Below, piece by piece: positions 8,807-18,673 of a DNA stretch of 40,955 nucleotides; within the stretch, counting starts at the first letter, position 1; each line of letters begins with the position of its first letter. The notes beneath the pieces are model-generated. The model was not told the DNA's origin. It saw only the letters and a list, made by a program, of their open reading frames with translations, and did no database searches. A program made the translations under genes and the position numbers. Source of the stretch: Candidatus Paraburkholderia calva (GTDB taxonomy: Bacteria; Pseudomonadota; Gammaproteobacteria; Burkholderiales; Burkholderiaceae); contig LFLF01000021.1 in the NCBI GenBank assembly GCA_001184395.1, positions 1-40,955 on the forward strand, written 5' to 3'.

Positions 8807-9349
8807 ATGGCAAAGATGCAAGCGAAAGTTCAGGCTGACGAACGCGACGACGGCCTGCGCGAAAAGATGATTTCGGTCAACCGCGTGACCAAGGTCGTGA
8901 AGGGTGGCCGTATTCTCGGTTTCGCCGCACTGACTGTGGTTGGCGACGGTGATGGCCGCGTCGGCATGGGCAAGGGCAAAGCGAAGGAAGTTCCGGTTGC
9001 CATTCAGAAGGCAATGGAACAAGCCCGCCGCAACATGTTCAAGGTGCCCCTGAAGAGTGGCACGCTGCAACACGAAGTGCACGGTAAGCACGGCGCATCG
9101 GCGGTCCTCCTCGCTCCGGCGAAGGACGGTACTGGCGTGATCGCCGGCGGTCCGATGCGCGCAGTGTTCGGCGTGATGGGTGTGCAAAACGTTGTGGCTA
9201 AGAGCCACGGTTCGACGAACCCGTACAACCTCGTCCGTGCGACGCTGGACGGCCTGCGCAAGCAGTCGACCCCGGCAGACATCGCGGCGAAGCGTGGTAA
9301 GTCCGTCGAAGACATTCTTTCTGGGCCAAGGTGGTCACGCCATGTGTGA
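8807..9349 (+). CDS. rpsE: 30S ribosomal protein S5 with an extended C-terminus
   Basis: This is uS5 (180 residues), at the mRNA entry channel and important for decoding accuracy together with S4. The double-stranded-RNA-binding-like N-domain ([16 protein letters not shown]) and the C-domain motif [20 protein letters not shown] are intact. The family in this lineage ends at about residue 172 with VEDILG and a stop. Here the frame reads [14 protein letters not shown] and ends only at TGA 9347-9349, eight bases into rpmD. The bases around 9318-9330 suggest an insertion in the ILG codons and a change of the old TAA to CAA. The eight-residue altered tail would project from the surface. The gene is probably functional, because S5 is essential. 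Confidence 0.94.
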   Translation: MAKMQAKVQADERDDGLREKMISVNRVTKVVKGGRILGFAALTVVGDGDGRVGMGKGKAKEVPVAIQKAMEQARRNMFKVPLKSGTLQHEVHGKHGASAVLLAPAKDGTGVIAGGPMRAVFGVMGVQNVVAKSHGSTNPYNLVRATLDGLRKQSTPADIAAKRGKSVEDILSGPRWSRHV

Positions 9350-9524
9350 AAAAACTGTCAAGGTTCAGCTCGTCAAGAGCCTGATCGGGACTCGCGAAAC
9401 GCACCGCGCTACGGTGCGTGGCCTCGGCCTGCGTCGCCTGAACTCGGTCTCCGAGCTGCAGGACACGCCGGCAGTGCGCGGGATGATCAACAAGGTCTCG
9501 TACCTCGTTAAGGTCATCGCCTAA
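9342..9524 (+). CDS. rpmD: 50S ribosomal protein L30
   Basis: This is uL30 (60 residues), a small ferredoxin-like-fold protein of the 50S. Apart from the second residue (MCEKTVKV), it matches the lineage consensus: [20 protein letters not shown] and a C-terminal half ending [16 protein letters not shown] at 9328-9334 serves as its ribosome binding site. Because of the rpsE extension, its first eight bases now overlap the end of rpsE. Confidence 0.95.
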   Translation: MCEKTVKVQLVKSLIGTRETHRATVRGLGLRRLNSVSELQDTPAVRGMINKVSYLVKVIA

Positions 9525-9556
9525 GCGGCCGACCAAGCATCCACAAGGAGTTGAAC

Positions 9557-9991
9557 ATGGAATTGAATAACCTGAAGCCCGCAGAAGGCGCGAAGCACGC
9601 AAAGCGTCGCGTCGGTCGCGGGATCGGTTCGGGCCTCGGCAAGACCGCTGGCCGCGGCCATAAGGGTCAGAAATCGCGTTCCGGCGGCTTCCACAAGGTC
9701 GGCTTCGAAGGCGGTCAGATGCCTCTGCAGCGTCGTCTGCCGAAGCGCGGTTTCACCTCACTGATGAAGGAATTCGTCGGTGAAGTGAATCTGAATGATC
9801 TGGAAAAGCTGCCGGTCGACGAAATTGATCTCCTAGCGCTGAAGCAAGCGGGTCTGGTCGGCGAGCTTATCAAGAGCGCGAAGATCATCAAGACCGGCGA
9901 GATCACGCGCAAGGTCACGGTGAAGGGTCTGTCGGCAACGGCAGGCGCCCGTGCAGCAATCGAAGCCGCTGGCGGTTCGTTTGCCGAGTAA
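9557..9991 (+). CDS. rplO: 50S ribosomal protein L15
   Basis: This is uL15 (144 residues), a late assembly protein of the 50S. The N-terminal basic extension has the typical [20 protein letters not shown] motif, followed by [18 protein letters not shown]. The C-terminal domain contains the conserved [24 protein letters not shown] 9557 is preceded by AAGGAG; an in-frame TTG six bases upstream is not needed. secY follows after 42 bases. Confidence 0.96.
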   Translation: MELNNLKPAEGAKHAKRRVGRGIGSGLGKTAGRGHKGQKSRSGGFHKVGFEGGQMPLQRRLPKRGFTSLMKEFVGEVNLNDLEKLPVDEIDLLALKQAGLVGELIKSAKIIKTGEITRKVTVKGLSATAGARAAIEAAGGSFAE

Positions 9992-10033
9992 CTGGCTGAT
10001 CGCTGTTACTAGCACTAGCATCGGAGAAGGTTC

Positions 10034-11380
10034 TTGGCTAACAGCCCGAGTCTCGCAAAACCCGGTCGAAGCGCGGCGAAATTCGGCGATCTGCGTAAGC
10101 GCGCATTCTTTTTGCTGCTTGCGCTGATCGTCTACCGCATTGGTGCGCACATTCCAGTTCCCGGCATCGATCCGGATCAACTGGCCAAGCTGTTCCAAAG
10201 CCAGTCGGGCGGCATCCTGGGCATGTTCAACATGTTCTCGGGTGGCGCGCTTTCCCGGTTCACGATCTTTGCGCTGGGCATCATGCCCTACATTTCGGCC
10301 TCGATCATCATGCAGTTGTTGTCGATCGTGTCGCCACAAATGGAGGCCTTGAAGAAGGAAGGGCAAGCGGGTCAACGGAAGATCACGCAGTACACGCGTA
10401 TTTTCACGGTGGTTCTAGCTACTTTCCAGGCGTTCGGTATCGCTGTCGCTCTGGAAAACCAGCCGGCTCTGGTGCTGGACCCCAGCGTTGTGTTCCGTCT
10501 CACGACGGTTGTGACGCTGGTGACGGGCACGATGTTCCTGATGTGGCTCGGTGAGCAGATCACGGAGCGCGGTCTCGGAAACGGCATCTCGATCATCATC
10601 TTCGGTGGTATCGCGGCGGGCTTCCCGAATGCAATCGGTGGTCTGTTCGAGCTGGTTCGCACCGGTTCGATGAGCATCATCTCGGCGATCATTATCGTCG
10701 TGCTGATCGCGGCGGTTACGTATCTGGTCGTGTTCATCGAACGCGGTCAGCGCAAGATTCTCGTGAATTACGCGAAGCGCCAGGTTGGTAACAAGATTTA
10801 CGGCGGACAGTCGTCTCATCTGCCGCTCAAGCTGAATATGTCGGGTGTGATTCCGCCGATCTTCGCGTCGTCGATCATCCTCTTCCCGGCAACCATCCTG
10901 AACTGGTTCAGTTCAGGATCGCGTACCGGCTGGTTCGCGAACACGTTGCACAACGTGGCCGAGGCCATCAAGCCTGGTCAACCTGTGTACGTGCTGCTAT
11001 ATGCGTTGGCAATCGTCTTCTTCTGCTTTTTCTACACCGCACTGGTGTTCAACAGCCGGGAGACTGCCGACAGCTTGAAGAAGAGCGGTGCATTCGTTCC
11101 GGGTATCCGTCCGGGCGATCAGACTGCACGGTATATCGACCGCATCCTCACGCGTCTGACGCTGGCTGGTGCAATCTACATCGTATTCGTGTGCCTGCTG
11201 CCTGAGTTTCTGGTGTTGCGCTGGAACGTGCCGTTTTATTTTGGTGGAACGTCGCTGTTGATTATTGTCGTTGTCACGATGGACTTCATGGCTCAGGTTC
11301 AGTCGTACGTGATGTCGCAACAATATGAGTCGCTGCTCAAGAAGGCTAACTTCAAGGGCGGCAACATCCCGATGCGTTGA
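10034..11380 (+). CDS. secY: Protein translocase subunit SecY
   Basis: SecY (448 residues) is the channel-forming subunit of the SecYEG translocon in the inner membrane. Ten transmembrane segments are readable, from [19 protein letters not shown] near residue 25 to the last one around [19 protein letters not shown]. Plug and gate features such as [20 protein letters not shown] and the cytoplasmic loop [19 protein letters not shown] are intact, and the protein ends GGNIPMR. The start codon is TTG 10034, supported by GGAGAAGG at 10023-10030 and the family start [11 protein letters not shown]. Its place between rplO and infA is standard. Confidence 0.97.
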   Translation: MANSPSLAKPGRSAAKFGDLRKRAFFLLLALIVYRIGAHIPVPGIDPDQLAKLFQSQSGGILGMFNMFSGGALSRFTIFALGIMPYISASIIMQLLSIVSPQMEALKKEGQAGQRKITQYTRIFTVVLATFQAFGIAVALENQPALVLDPSVVFRLTTVVTLVTGTMFLMWLGEQITERGLGNGISIIIFGGIAAGFPNAIGGLFELVRTGSMSIISAIIIVVLIAAVTYLVVFIERGQRKILVNYAKRQVGNKIYGGQSSHLPLKLNMSGVIPPIFASSIILFPATILNWFSSGSRTGWFANTLHNVAEAIKPGQPVYVLLYALAIVFFCFFYTALVFNSRETADSLKKSGAFVPGIRPGDQTARYIDRILTRLTLAGAIYIVFVCLLPEFLVLRWNVPFYFGGTSLLIIVVVTMDFMAQVQSYVMSQQYESLLKKANFKGGNIPMR

Positions 11381-11389
11381 TTTAGAACT

Positions 11390-11608
11390 ATGGCCAAAGA
11401 CGATGTAATCCAGATGCAGGGTGAGGTCATCGAAAACCTTCCCAACGCTACTTTCCGGGTGAAATTGGAAAATGGCCATGTTGTTCTGGGGCATATTTCT
11501 GGAAAGATGCGGATGCACTATATCCGCATCCTGCCGGGCGACAAGGTTACGGTTGAACTGACGCCTTACGATCTGTCTCGTGCGCGGATCGTGTTCCGGG
11601 CGAAGTGA
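11390..11608 (+). CDS. infA: Translation initiation factor IF-1
   Basis: IF-1 (72 residues) is an S1/OB-fold protein that blocks the A-site during initiation. It begins [20 protein letters not shown] and contains [19 protein letters not shown] and [13 protein letters not shown], all typical. It starts nine bases after secY. Its location inside the ribosomal cluster is a betaproteobacterial feature; E. coli keeps infA elsewhere. Confidence 0.97.
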   Translation: MAKDDVIQMQGEVIENLPNATFRVKLENGHVVLGHISGKMRMHYIRILPGDKVTVELTPYDLSRARIVFRAK

Positions 11609-11628
11609 TTTAGAAAAAGGGTAATATC

Positions 11629-11745
11629 ATGAAAGTGATGGCATCGGTTAAGCGCATTTGCCGCAATTGCAAGATCATCAAGCGCAAGGGCGTTGTGCGT
11701 GTGATTTGTAGCTCTGATCCGCGCCACAAACAGCGTCAAGGCTGA
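11629..11745 (+). CDS. rpmJ: 50S ribosomal protein L36
   Basis: This is bL36 (38 residues), the smallest 50S protein. It is the zinc-binding form: Cys11, Cys14, Cys27 and His33 make the expected Cys3-His ligand set. The protein starts [15 protein letters not shown] and ends HKQRQG. It lies 20 bases after infA, with AAAAAGGGT upstream as ribosome binding site. Confidence 0.96.
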
Positions 11746-11786
11746 ACGCCGCGCTTTTGCTTGCGCTTTTTGTTTGAGGAAAAACA

Positions 11787-12152
11787 ATGGCTCGTATCGC
11801 AGGGATTAACATCCCGAATCACCAGCATACCGAAATCGGCCTGACGGCAATCTTCGGCATCGGCCGCATGCGTTCGCGCGGCATTTGCACTGCTGCTGGT
11901 GTGGAATTTTCGAAGAAGGTCAAGGACCTCACCGACGCAAACCTCGAAAAGCTGCGTGACGAAGTGGGCAAGTTCATTGTCGAAGGCGATCTGCGCCGTG
12001 AAGTGACGATGAACATCAAGCGCCTGATGGACTTGGGTTGCTACCGCGGCATGCGCCATCGCAAGGGTCTGCCCCTGCGTGGCCAGCGTACGCGTACGAA
12101 TGCACGTACCCGCAAGGGTCCGCGTCGTGCAGCGCAATCGCTGAAGAAGTAA
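11787..12152 (+). CDS. rpsM: 30S ribosomal protein S13
   Basis: This is uS13 (121 residues), in the 30S head, contacting the P-site tRNA and forming bridges to L5. It begins [20 protein letters not shown] and carries the helix-two-turn-helix domain with [20 protein letters not shown]. The basic C-terminal tail is complete. GAGGAAAAAC precedes the ATG. It opens the alpha-operon part of the cluster. Confidence 0.97.
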   Translation: MARIAGINIPNHQHTEIGLTAIFGIGRMRSRGICTAAGVEFSKKVKDLTDANLEKLRDEVGKFIVEGDLRREVTMNIKRLMDLGCYRGMRHRKGLPLRGQRTRTNARTRKGPRRAAQSLKK

Positions 12153-12180
12153 GCCAAACTGACAGTTACAGGAAAACGTA

Positions 12181-12585
12181 ATGGCTAAGGCTTCGAACAA
12201 TTCCGCGGCGCAACGCGCTCGCAAGAAGATCAAGAAGAACGTCGCCGAGGGCGTGGTTCACGTTCACGCGTCGTTTAACAATACCATTATCATGATCACC
12301 GACCGTCAAGGTAACGCACTGGCATGGGCGACCTCGGGTGGTCAGGGCTTCAAGGGCTCGCGTAAGTCGACGCCGTTTGCAGCTCAGGTCGCTGCCGAAT
12401 CGGCTGGCCGCGTGGCAATGGAATACGGCGTGAAGAACCTCGAAGTGCGGATCAAGGGCCCCGGTCCTGGCCGCGAATCGGCGGTGCGCGCGCTGCATGG
12501 TCTTGGCATCAAGATCACCGCGATCTCCGACGTGACGCCGGTCCCGCACAACGGTTGTCGTCCGCCGAAGCGCCGTCGTATCTAA
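12181..12585 (+). CDS. rpsK: 30S ribosomal protein S11
   Basis: This is uS11 (134 residues), on the 30S platform near the mRNA exit. Conserved parts include [38 protein letters not shown] and the C-terminal [17 protein letters not shown]. The downstream gap to rpsD is 167 bases; no gene or T-rich terminator is visible in it. Confidence 0.97.
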   Translation: MAKASNNSAAQRARKKIKKNVAEGVVHVHASFNNTIIMITDRQGNALAWATSGGQGFKGSRKSTPFAAQVAAESAGRVAMEYGVKNLEVRIKGPGPGRESAVRALHGLGIKITAISDVTPVPHNGCRPPKRRRI

Positions 12586-12752
12586 AAGTACGTCGACGCT
12601 GCCGCATGTTTCCTGTCGATGCGAAAGTATCGGCGGGTTTTGTGCGTTACAGATTTAGTTTTGACTAAGCCCACCGTTCGGCCCAAAGGGCGCGAACTAG
12701 CGCAGATGGAAGTTTTCCTGAAGTTTGCGTGATCAATATTTAAGGATGCAAA

Positions 12753-13376
12753 GTGGCACGCTATACCGGTCCCAAAGCAAAACTGTCCCGCCGCGAGGGC
12801 ACAGATCTGTTCCTGAAGAGCGCGCGCCGCTCGCTCGCTGACAAGTGCAAGCTCGACAGCAAGCCTGGCCAGCACGGCCGGACCTCGGGCGCGCGTACGT
12901 CCGACTATGGCGCCCAGTTGCGTGAAAAGCAGAAAGTGAAGCGTATTTATGGCGTTCTCGAGCGTCAGTTTCGCCGTTACTTCGCTGAAGCCGACCGCCG
13001 CAAGGGCCCGACGGGTGAAAACCTGCTGCAATTGCTCGAGTCGCGTCTCGACAATGTCGTGTATCGCATGGGCTTCGGCTCGACGCGCGCTGAAGCACGT
13101 CAGCTCGTGAGCCACAAGTCGATCCTCGTGAACGGCCAGGTCGCGAACATCCCGTCGCTGCAAGTGAAGTCGGGCGACCTTGTCTCCGTGCGTGAGCAGT
13201 CGCACAAGCAGGCGCGTATCGTCGAAGCGTTGTCGCTGGCTGAGCAAGGTGGCATGCCGAGCTGGGTTGCAGTCGACGCGAAGAAGTTCGAAGGCACGTT
13301 CAAGTCCATGCCGGAGCGCAGCGACATCGCTGGCGACATCAACGAAAGTCTGATCGTCGAATTGTATTCGCGTTAA
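12753..13376 (+). CDS. rpsD: 30S ribosomal protein S4
   Basis: This is uS4 (207 residues), a primary assembly protein and, in E. coli, the repressor of the alpha operon. The protein starts [20 protein letters not shown]. The S4/RNA-binding domain is readable around [20 protein letters not shown] and [17 protein letters not shown] near residues 95-135. The start is GTG 12753 with TAAGGA at 12741-12746. The 167-base leader would be the place for autoregulation, but no specific structure could be assigned. Confidence 0.97.
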   Translation: MARYTGPKAKLSRREGTDLFLKSARRSLADKCKLDSKPGQHGRTSGARTSDYGAQLREKQKVKRIYGVLERQFRRYFAEADRRKGPTGENLLQLLESRLDNVVYRMGFGSTRAEARQLVSHKSILVNGQVANIPSLQVKSGDLVSVREQSHKQARIVEALSLAEQGGMPSWVAVDAKKFEGTFKSMPERSDIAGDINESLIVELYSR

Positions 13377-13512
13377 TCGCTCGGTAATCGGATTAGCAGC
13401 TGGGGCGGTGCGTTTGCCTGTGGCAAAAGTACGGCCTCGACTGTTTATTTTCAGGTTGTTACCGGTCAGCCTTATCGGTGTAACGAGCCGAGGGTATTGA
13501 AAAGGAAAACCT

Positions 13513-14490
13513 ATGCAAACCAGTTTGTTGAAGCCCAAGATCATTGCAGTTGAATCGCTTGGCGAAAGCCACGCGAAAGTGGTTATGGAGCCGTTCGAAC
13601 GCGGCTATGGCCACACCTTGGGTAACGCGCTTCGGCGCGTGCTGCTGTCGTCGATGATCGGCTACGCGCCGATCGAAGTGACGATCGCAGGCGTCGTGCA
13701 CGAATACTCGACGCTCGATGGTGTGCAAGAGGATGTGGTCAACCTGCTTTTGAACCTGAAGGGTGTCGTCTTCAAGCTGCATAACCGCGACGAAGTCACG
13801 GTGACGCTGCGCAAGGAAGGCGAAGGCGTCGTCATGGCCGGTGATATCGAACTCGCGCATGACTGCGAGATCATCAACCCGGAACACGTGATCGCTCACC
13901 TGTCGAAGGGCGGCAAGCTCGACATTCAAATCAAGGTCGAAAAGGGCCGCGGCTATGTGCCGGGCAATGTGCGTCGCTATGGCGAAGAGTCGGCCACGAT
14001 CATCGGCCGTATCGTGCTGGATGCGTCGTTCTCGCCGGTTCGCCGCGTGAGCTACGCCGTGGAAAGCGCGCGCGTCGAACAGCGTACCGACCTCGACAAG
14101 CTGGTGATTAACATCGAGACGAACGGCGTGATCTCGCCGGAAGAAGCGATTCGCCAATCGGCGCGCATTCTGGTCGATCAACTGTCCGTGTTTGCTGCGT
14201 TGGAAGGCACCGAAGCTGCGGCGGAAGCGCCGTCGCGCGCACCGCAGATCGATCCGATCCTGCTGCGCCCGGTCGATGACCTCGAACTCACGGTTCGCTC
14301 GGCGAACTGCCTGAAGGCCGAGAACATCTACTACATCGGCGATCTGATCCAGCGTACGGAAAACGAACTGCTGAAGACGCCGAACCTGGGCCGCAAGTCG
14401 CTGAACGAAATCAAGGAAGTTCTGGCTTCGCGCGGTCTCACGCTCGGCATGAAGCTCGAAAACTGGCCGCCGGCTGGTCTCGATAAGTAA
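13513..14490 (+). CDS. rpoA: DNA-directed RNA polymerase subunit alpha
   Basis: RpoA (325 residues) dimerises to nucleate RNA polymerase assembly. The N-terminal domain (about 1-235) includes [17 protein letters not shown], the dimerisation element. A flexible linker rich in Ala and Glu (residues about 235-250) follows. The C-terminal domain carries the helix-hairpin-helix region [19 protein letters not shown], which contacts UP elements and activators. It is complete, with AAAGGAAAA before the ATG. Confidence 0.98.
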   Translation: MQTSLLKPKIIAVESLGESHAKVVMEPFERGYGHTLGNALRRVLLSSMIGYAPIEVTIAGVVHEYSTLDGVQEDVVNLLLNLKGVVFKLHNRDEVTVTLRKEGEGVVMAGDIELAHDCEIINPEHVIAHLSKGGKLDIQIKVEKGRGYVPGNVRRYGEESATIIGRIVLDASFSPVRRVSYAVESARVEQRTDLDKLVINIETNGVISPEEAIRQSARILVDQLSVFAALEGTEAAAEAPSRAPQIDPILLRPVDDLELTVRSANCLKAENIYYIGDLIQRTENELLKTPNLGRKSLNEIKEVLASRGLTLGMKLENWPPAGLDK

Positions 14491-14632
14491 TCGGGCTAAA
14501 AGCGTTACTGGCAAAGACGCGAATTTTAAAGGAAAATCCGCATCTTGCTTTTTTCTCCGACCGGCCCGTGCGTCTCTATTTTCAGGGACCCAATAGAAGA
14601 GCTGCTCTAAACTCGTTATAGGAAGCTGAAAA

Positions 14633-15028
14633 ATGCGTCACAAGCATGGTCTGCGGAAACTGAACCGCACGAGTAGCCATCGTCTGGCAATGCTCCGCAA
14701 TATGTCGAATTCGCTCATCGAGCACGAAGTCATCAAGACGACGCTGCCGAAAGCCAAGGAACTGCGTAAGGTCGTCGAGCCGCTCATCACGCTGGGCAAG
14801 AAGCCGTCGCTCGCGAACCGTCGTCTAGTGTTCAATCGCCTGCGCGATCGTGATTCGGTCACCAAGCTGTTCGAAGTCTTCGGCCCGCGCTATGCGAACC
14901 GTCCGGGTGGCTACCTGAGCATCCTGAAGTTCGGTTTCCGCGTTGGCGACAATGCGCCGATGGCGCTGGTCCAGCTGATGGATCGCCCGGAAGTCGAAGA
15001 AACCGAAGAAGTGCAAGAAACCGAGTAA
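14633..15028 (+). CDS. rplQ: 50S ribosomal protein L17
   Basis: This is bL17 (131 residues), near the tunnel exit of the 50S. It starts [20 protein letters not shown] and contains [20 protein letters not shown] and [20 protein letters not shown]. The acidic tail beyond residue 120 is common in Burkholderia relatives. It is the last gene of the ribosomal cluster and is followed 20 bases later by a strong terminator. Confidence 0.97.
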   Translation: MRHKHGLRKLNRTSSHRLAMLRNMSNSLIEHEVIKTTLPKAKELRKVVEPLITLGKKPSLANRRLVFNRLRDRDSVTKLFEVFGPRYANRPGGYLSILKFGFRVGDNAPMALVQLMDRPEVEETEEVQETE

Positions 15029-15048
15029 ATCGGTTAGCGGTTTCGCAA

Positions 15049-15081
15049 AAAAGGCCAAGCAGAGCTTGGCCTTTTGCTTTT
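15049..15081 (+). terminator. Intrinsic terminator of the ribosomal cluster
   Basis: AAAAGGCCAAG (15049-15059) pairs perfectly with CTTGGCCTTTT (15065-15075) around a 5-base loop. The stem ends in four T and is followed by GCTTTT. Confidence 0.85.
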
Positions 15082-15175
15082 CCGTGCCGATATCTGCGCG
15101 CAGTGGCGAAACGGTGCGCGAAAGCCGCCGATGCTACGATACGGGACTACGCTGTGCGCGCCACCGGAGTCTCAC

Positions 15176-15508
15176 GTGAACGTTCCCGTCGTCCTGATGC
15201 TGTCCACGCTGCCAGATAAGGCGGCGGCCGATGCACTTGCCCGGGCGGCGCTCGAAGCAAGGCTCGCGGCGTGCGTGACGAATCTCGGCGCCGTGGCGTC
15301 GCAGTATCACTGGAAGGGCGTGCTGGAGTCATCGCAGGAAGTGCAACTGTTGTTCAAGACGAGCGTCGCGCGCAGCGACGGGTTGCAGCGCTTCGTCACC
15401 GCCCGGCATCCCTATGAAACACCCGAAATCCTCGTCTGGCAGGTCGATGCGTCACCGGGCTATGGTGGCTGGGTCAATGCAGAAACACAGCGTCCTCTTC
15501 ATGTTTGA
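15176..15508 (+). CDS. cutA: Divalent-cation tolerance protein CutA
   Basis: CutA is a small trimeric ferredoxin-like protein linked to tolerance of copper and other divalent metals; its molecular role is unsettled. The 110-residue product shows the family pattern LSTLPDKAAADALARAALEA near the N-terminus, AACVTN, YHWKGVLESSQEVQLLFKT and RHPYETPEILVWQVDA. I choose GTG 15176 because GGAG lies six bases upstream and this gives the usual length; the longer in-frame ATG at 15074 starts inside the preceding terminator. The end overlaps dsbD by eight bases. Confidence 0.9.
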   Translation: MNVPVVLMLSTLPDKAAADALARAALEARLAACVTNLGAVASQYHWKGVLESSQEVQLLFKTSVARSDGLQRFVTARHPYETPEILVWQVDASPGYGGWVNAETQRPLHV

Positions 15509-17330
15509 GCTTTCACGAATCATTGCGCGGCGCTTCTTTGTCGCATTCATGCTGCTGGCTGCAATGGCGGCGCTCTCCGGCGTTACGCGCGCGGCCGACG
15601 ATTTCCTCGATCCGTCCGTCGCGTTCAAATTCAGCGCGTCCGAGCAGCCGGGCGAGGTCGATGTTCGTTACAAGATCGCGGACGGCTATTACATGTATCG
15701 CGAGCGCTTCGCTTTTGCGGTGAAGCGCGGCGATGCGATGATCGGCGAGGCGCAATTGCCGGCCGGCAAGGTGCACTTCGATCAGACGTTCAACAAGGAT
15801 GTCGAAACCTATCGCGGTGACCTGCTCATCCGGATTCCGGTGACGCAGGCGAAAGGGCCGTTCGAGATCGCGGTGACGTCGCAGGGTTGCGCGGATCAGG
15901 GCATCTGTTATCCGCCGATGGAGAAAACGTATCGCGTTCGCGGGGACGCGCTCCAGCCCGCGGGCGCCAAACCGGCGGCGACGGCTCCTGCCTCGAATGA
16001 ATCGTGGTTCGAGCGCGCGACCAGCGCCAACCACGCGCAATCCATGCTCGAAGGCGGCGGTTTCTTCACCGTGGTCGGGCTGTATTTTCTCGCGGGCATG
16101 GTGCTGAGCCTCCTGCCCTGTTCCTATCCGATGATCCCCATCCTGTCCGCGATCATCGTCGGCGAGGGCGCGCGCGTGACGCGAGGACGTGGTTTTGCGC
16201 TGTCGCTGTCGTATGTCGTCGGCATGGCGCTCGTGTACACGGTGCTCGGCGTCGCGGCGGCGCTGGTCGGCCAGAGCCTCGGCGCGTGGCTGCAGAATCC
16301 GTGGGCGCTGAGCGCATTCGGCGTGCTGCTGGCTGTGTTCGCAGTCGCGTTGATTTCCGGCGTCGATATCGCCCTGCCCGAGCGTTGGCAGAGCGGCGTG
16401 AACGAAGCGTCGCAGAAGCGCTCGGGCGGCAAGTTCGTCGCCGTCGCGGTGATGGGCGCGTTGTCCGCGCTCGTCGTCGGCGCGTGCATGACCGCACCGC
16501 TGTTCGCCGTGTTGGCGTTCATCGCGCATACGGGCAACGCGCTGCTCGGCGGCGCGGCTTTGTTCGCGATGGGCATCGGACTCGGCGTGCCGCTGCTGAT
16601 CATCGGGCTTGGCGCGGGTTCGGTGTTGCCGCGCGCGGGCGCGTGGATGGACGGCGTGAAGGTGTTCTTCGGCGTCGTGCTGCTCGCGGCTGCCGTGTGG
16701 ATCGTCTGGCCGGTGCTCGGCGGGGTCGCGCAGATGCTGCTGGCGGCGCTTGGGCTGCTGATCGCTGCGGCATCGCTCGGGTTGTTCGCCCCCGGTGCGG
16801 GTGCCACAGTGAATGTCTGGAAGTGGTTCGGGCGAGGTCTCGGTGCGGCATTCGCCATCTGGGCGACGACGCTGCTGGTTGGGCTGGCGGCGGGATCGAC
16901 CGATCCGCTGCGTCCGCTGGCCGTGCTGGCCGCGTGCGGTGCCGCCGCTGCCACCGCGACGCAAGCGCAAGGTCCGAGGTTCGCGCCGGTGCGCTCGTCG
17001 GCGGAACTGGATTCGGCGGTCAAGGCCGCCGCGCGTCCCGCGATGCTCGACTTCTACGCGGACTGGTGCGTCTCCTGCAAGGAGATGGAGAACCTGACGT
17101 TCTCGGACGCCCGCGTGCAGGCGCGTCTCGCGCAACTGAATCTGCTGCGCGCCGACGTCACCGCGAACAACAGCGACGACCAGACCTTGCTCAAGCGTTT
17201 CAAGCTGTTCGGGCCACCCGGCATTATTTTCTTCGATGCACGTGGGAACGAAGTCGCGCGTGTCGTGGGTTACGAATCGGTGGATACATTCCTGAAGAAC
17301 CTCGACAAAGTCGGCCCATCGAACGGATGA
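15501..17330 (+). CDS. dsbD: Thiol:disulfide interchange protein DsbD
   Basis: DsbD carries electrons from cytosolic thioredoxin across the inner membrane to periplasmic DsbC, DsbG and cytochrome c maturation proteins. The 609-residue product has a signal peptide (residues 1 to about 32, ending GVTRAADD) and an N-terminal periplasmic domain with Cys130 and Cys136 (SQGCADQGICYPP). An eight-helix membrane domain follows, with Cys207 (LLPCSYP) and Cys329 (GACMTAP). A C-terminal thioredoxin-like domain carries the active site CVSC (Cys523, Cys526). All six redox cysteines are present. ATG 15501 overlaps cutA; ATG 15477 in the same frame is a possible longer start. Proximity to resB/ccsB fits its role in supplying reductant for heme attachment. 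Confidence 0.93.
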   Translation: MFELSRIIARRFFVAFMLLAAMAALSGVTRAADDFLDPSVAFKFSASEQPGEVDVRYKIADGYYMYRERFAFAVKRGDAMIGEAQLPAGKVHFDQTFNKDVETYRGDLLIRIPVTQAKGPFEIAVTSQGCADQGICYPPMEKTYRVRGDALQPAGAKPAATAPASNESWFERATSANHAQSMLEGGGFFTVVGLYFLAGMVLSLLPCSYPMIPILSAIIVGEGARVTRGRGFALSLSYVVGMALVYTVLGVAAALVGQSLGAWLQNPWALSAFGVLLAVFAVALISGVDIALPERWQSGVNEASQKRSGGKFVAVAVMGALSALVVGACMTAPLFAVLAFIAHTGNALLGGAALFAMGIGLGVPLLIIGLGAGSVLPRAGAWMDGVKVFFGVVLLAAAVWIVWPVLGGVAQMLLAALGLLIAAASLGLFAPGAGATVNVWKWFGRGLGAAFAIWATTLLVGLAAGSTDPLRPLAVLAACGAAAATATQAQGPRFAPVRSSAELDSAVKAAARPAMLDFYADWCVSCKEMENLTFSDARVQARLAQLNLLRADVTANNSDDQTLLKRFKLFGPPGIIFFDARGNEVARVVGYESVDTFLKNLDKVGPSNG

Positions 17331-17360
17331 AAAAAGGGTGATGCGCAATGCATCGCCCTT
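17331..17360. terminator. Bidirectional terminator between dsbD and hemB
   Basis: An 11-bp stem with one G-U pair (17334-17344 with 17350-17360) and a 5-base loop lies between the convergent dsbD and hemB. Short A and T flanks on both sides allow it to act on either strand. Confidence 0.7.
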
Positions 17361-17383
17361 CGTACATTCAAAGCCCGAAACGC

Positions 17384-18406
<1,023 letters not shown>

Positions 18407-18482
18407 TCAGGGGAGGCCGAAAACGTGTCCCGAAACGCCCGAACTCTTGCTGGATAAGCTATCAGAGGCGTCTGAAACCGTT

Positions 18483-18511
18483 TTGAGACAATGGTGAGAC
18501 AATGGTATATC
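18483..18511 (+). promoter_or_regulatory. Candidate promoter in the hemB-yihA gap
   Basis: TTGAGA (18483-18488), a 17-base spacer and TATATC (18506-18511), with TGG before the -10 (extended -10). Both genes flanking this gap lie on the other strand, so a plus-strand promoter here is unexplained unless it serves a small RNA. The spacer consists of an 11-bp tandem duplication. Confidence 0.45.
18484..18505 (+). repeat. 11-bp perfect tandem duplication
   Basis: TGAGACAATGG occurs twice in direct succession (18484-18494, 18495-18505). It forms the spacer of the candidate promoter at 18483-18511. Confidence 0.9.
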
Positions 18512-18517
18512 GTACCG

Positions 18518-18627
18518 ATCGAGCGACGCGCTTTGCGCCTAGCTCCCCGCTTCTGCTTCTCCTCCCTGAGCGGTGCCTGTCGTTATTCGATTAGGCTGTT
18601 CGCCCGCCATACTGCGGCGGGTTTTTT
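18518..18627 (+). ncRNA. Candidate small RNA
   Basis: The roughly 110-base stretch between the extended -10 promoter and the T-tailed terminator at 18603-18627 has no convincing reading frame. It can form nested helices by eye: GCCTA near 18537 pairs with TAGGC near 18594, and CCGCT near 18547 pairs with AGCGG near 18570. It resembles neither 4.5S RNA (no GGAAG-type SRP loop) nor 6S RNA that I can recognise. Expression is unproven. It could alternatively be a decayed remnant. Confidence 0.35.
18603..18627 (+). terminator. Intrinsic terminator, plus strand
   Basis: CCCGCC (18603-18608) pairs with GGCGGG (18616-18621) across a 7-base loop, and six T follow immediately. The orientation is plus, opposite to both flanking genes, which supports a plus-strand transcript here. 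Confidence 0.75.
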
Positions 18628-18673
18628 ATGCCACCAGAATTGCCGAGCACGGGTTGGGCAAGATCCGAAGCGC

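Noticed and set aside
12586..12752. Terminator or new gene between rpsK and rpsD
   Set aside because: No T-tailed hairpin and no plausible coding frame are visible; it is probably an ordinary leader of rpsD.
13459..14514. Minus-strand frame of 351 codons opposite rpoA
   Set aside because: Exact shadow of rpoA; composition is biased to Arg, Asp and His and shows no recognisable fold.
15513..17348. Long minus-strand frame (611 codons) opposite dsbD
   Set aside because: Low-complexity Arg/His/Gln-rich translation and complete overlap with a clear DsbD; typical antisense shadow of GC-rich sequence.
18518..18627. 6S RNA or 4.5S RNA
   Set aside because: It is too short for 6S RNA and lacks its long closing helix; the conserved SRP loop of 4.5S RNA is absent.
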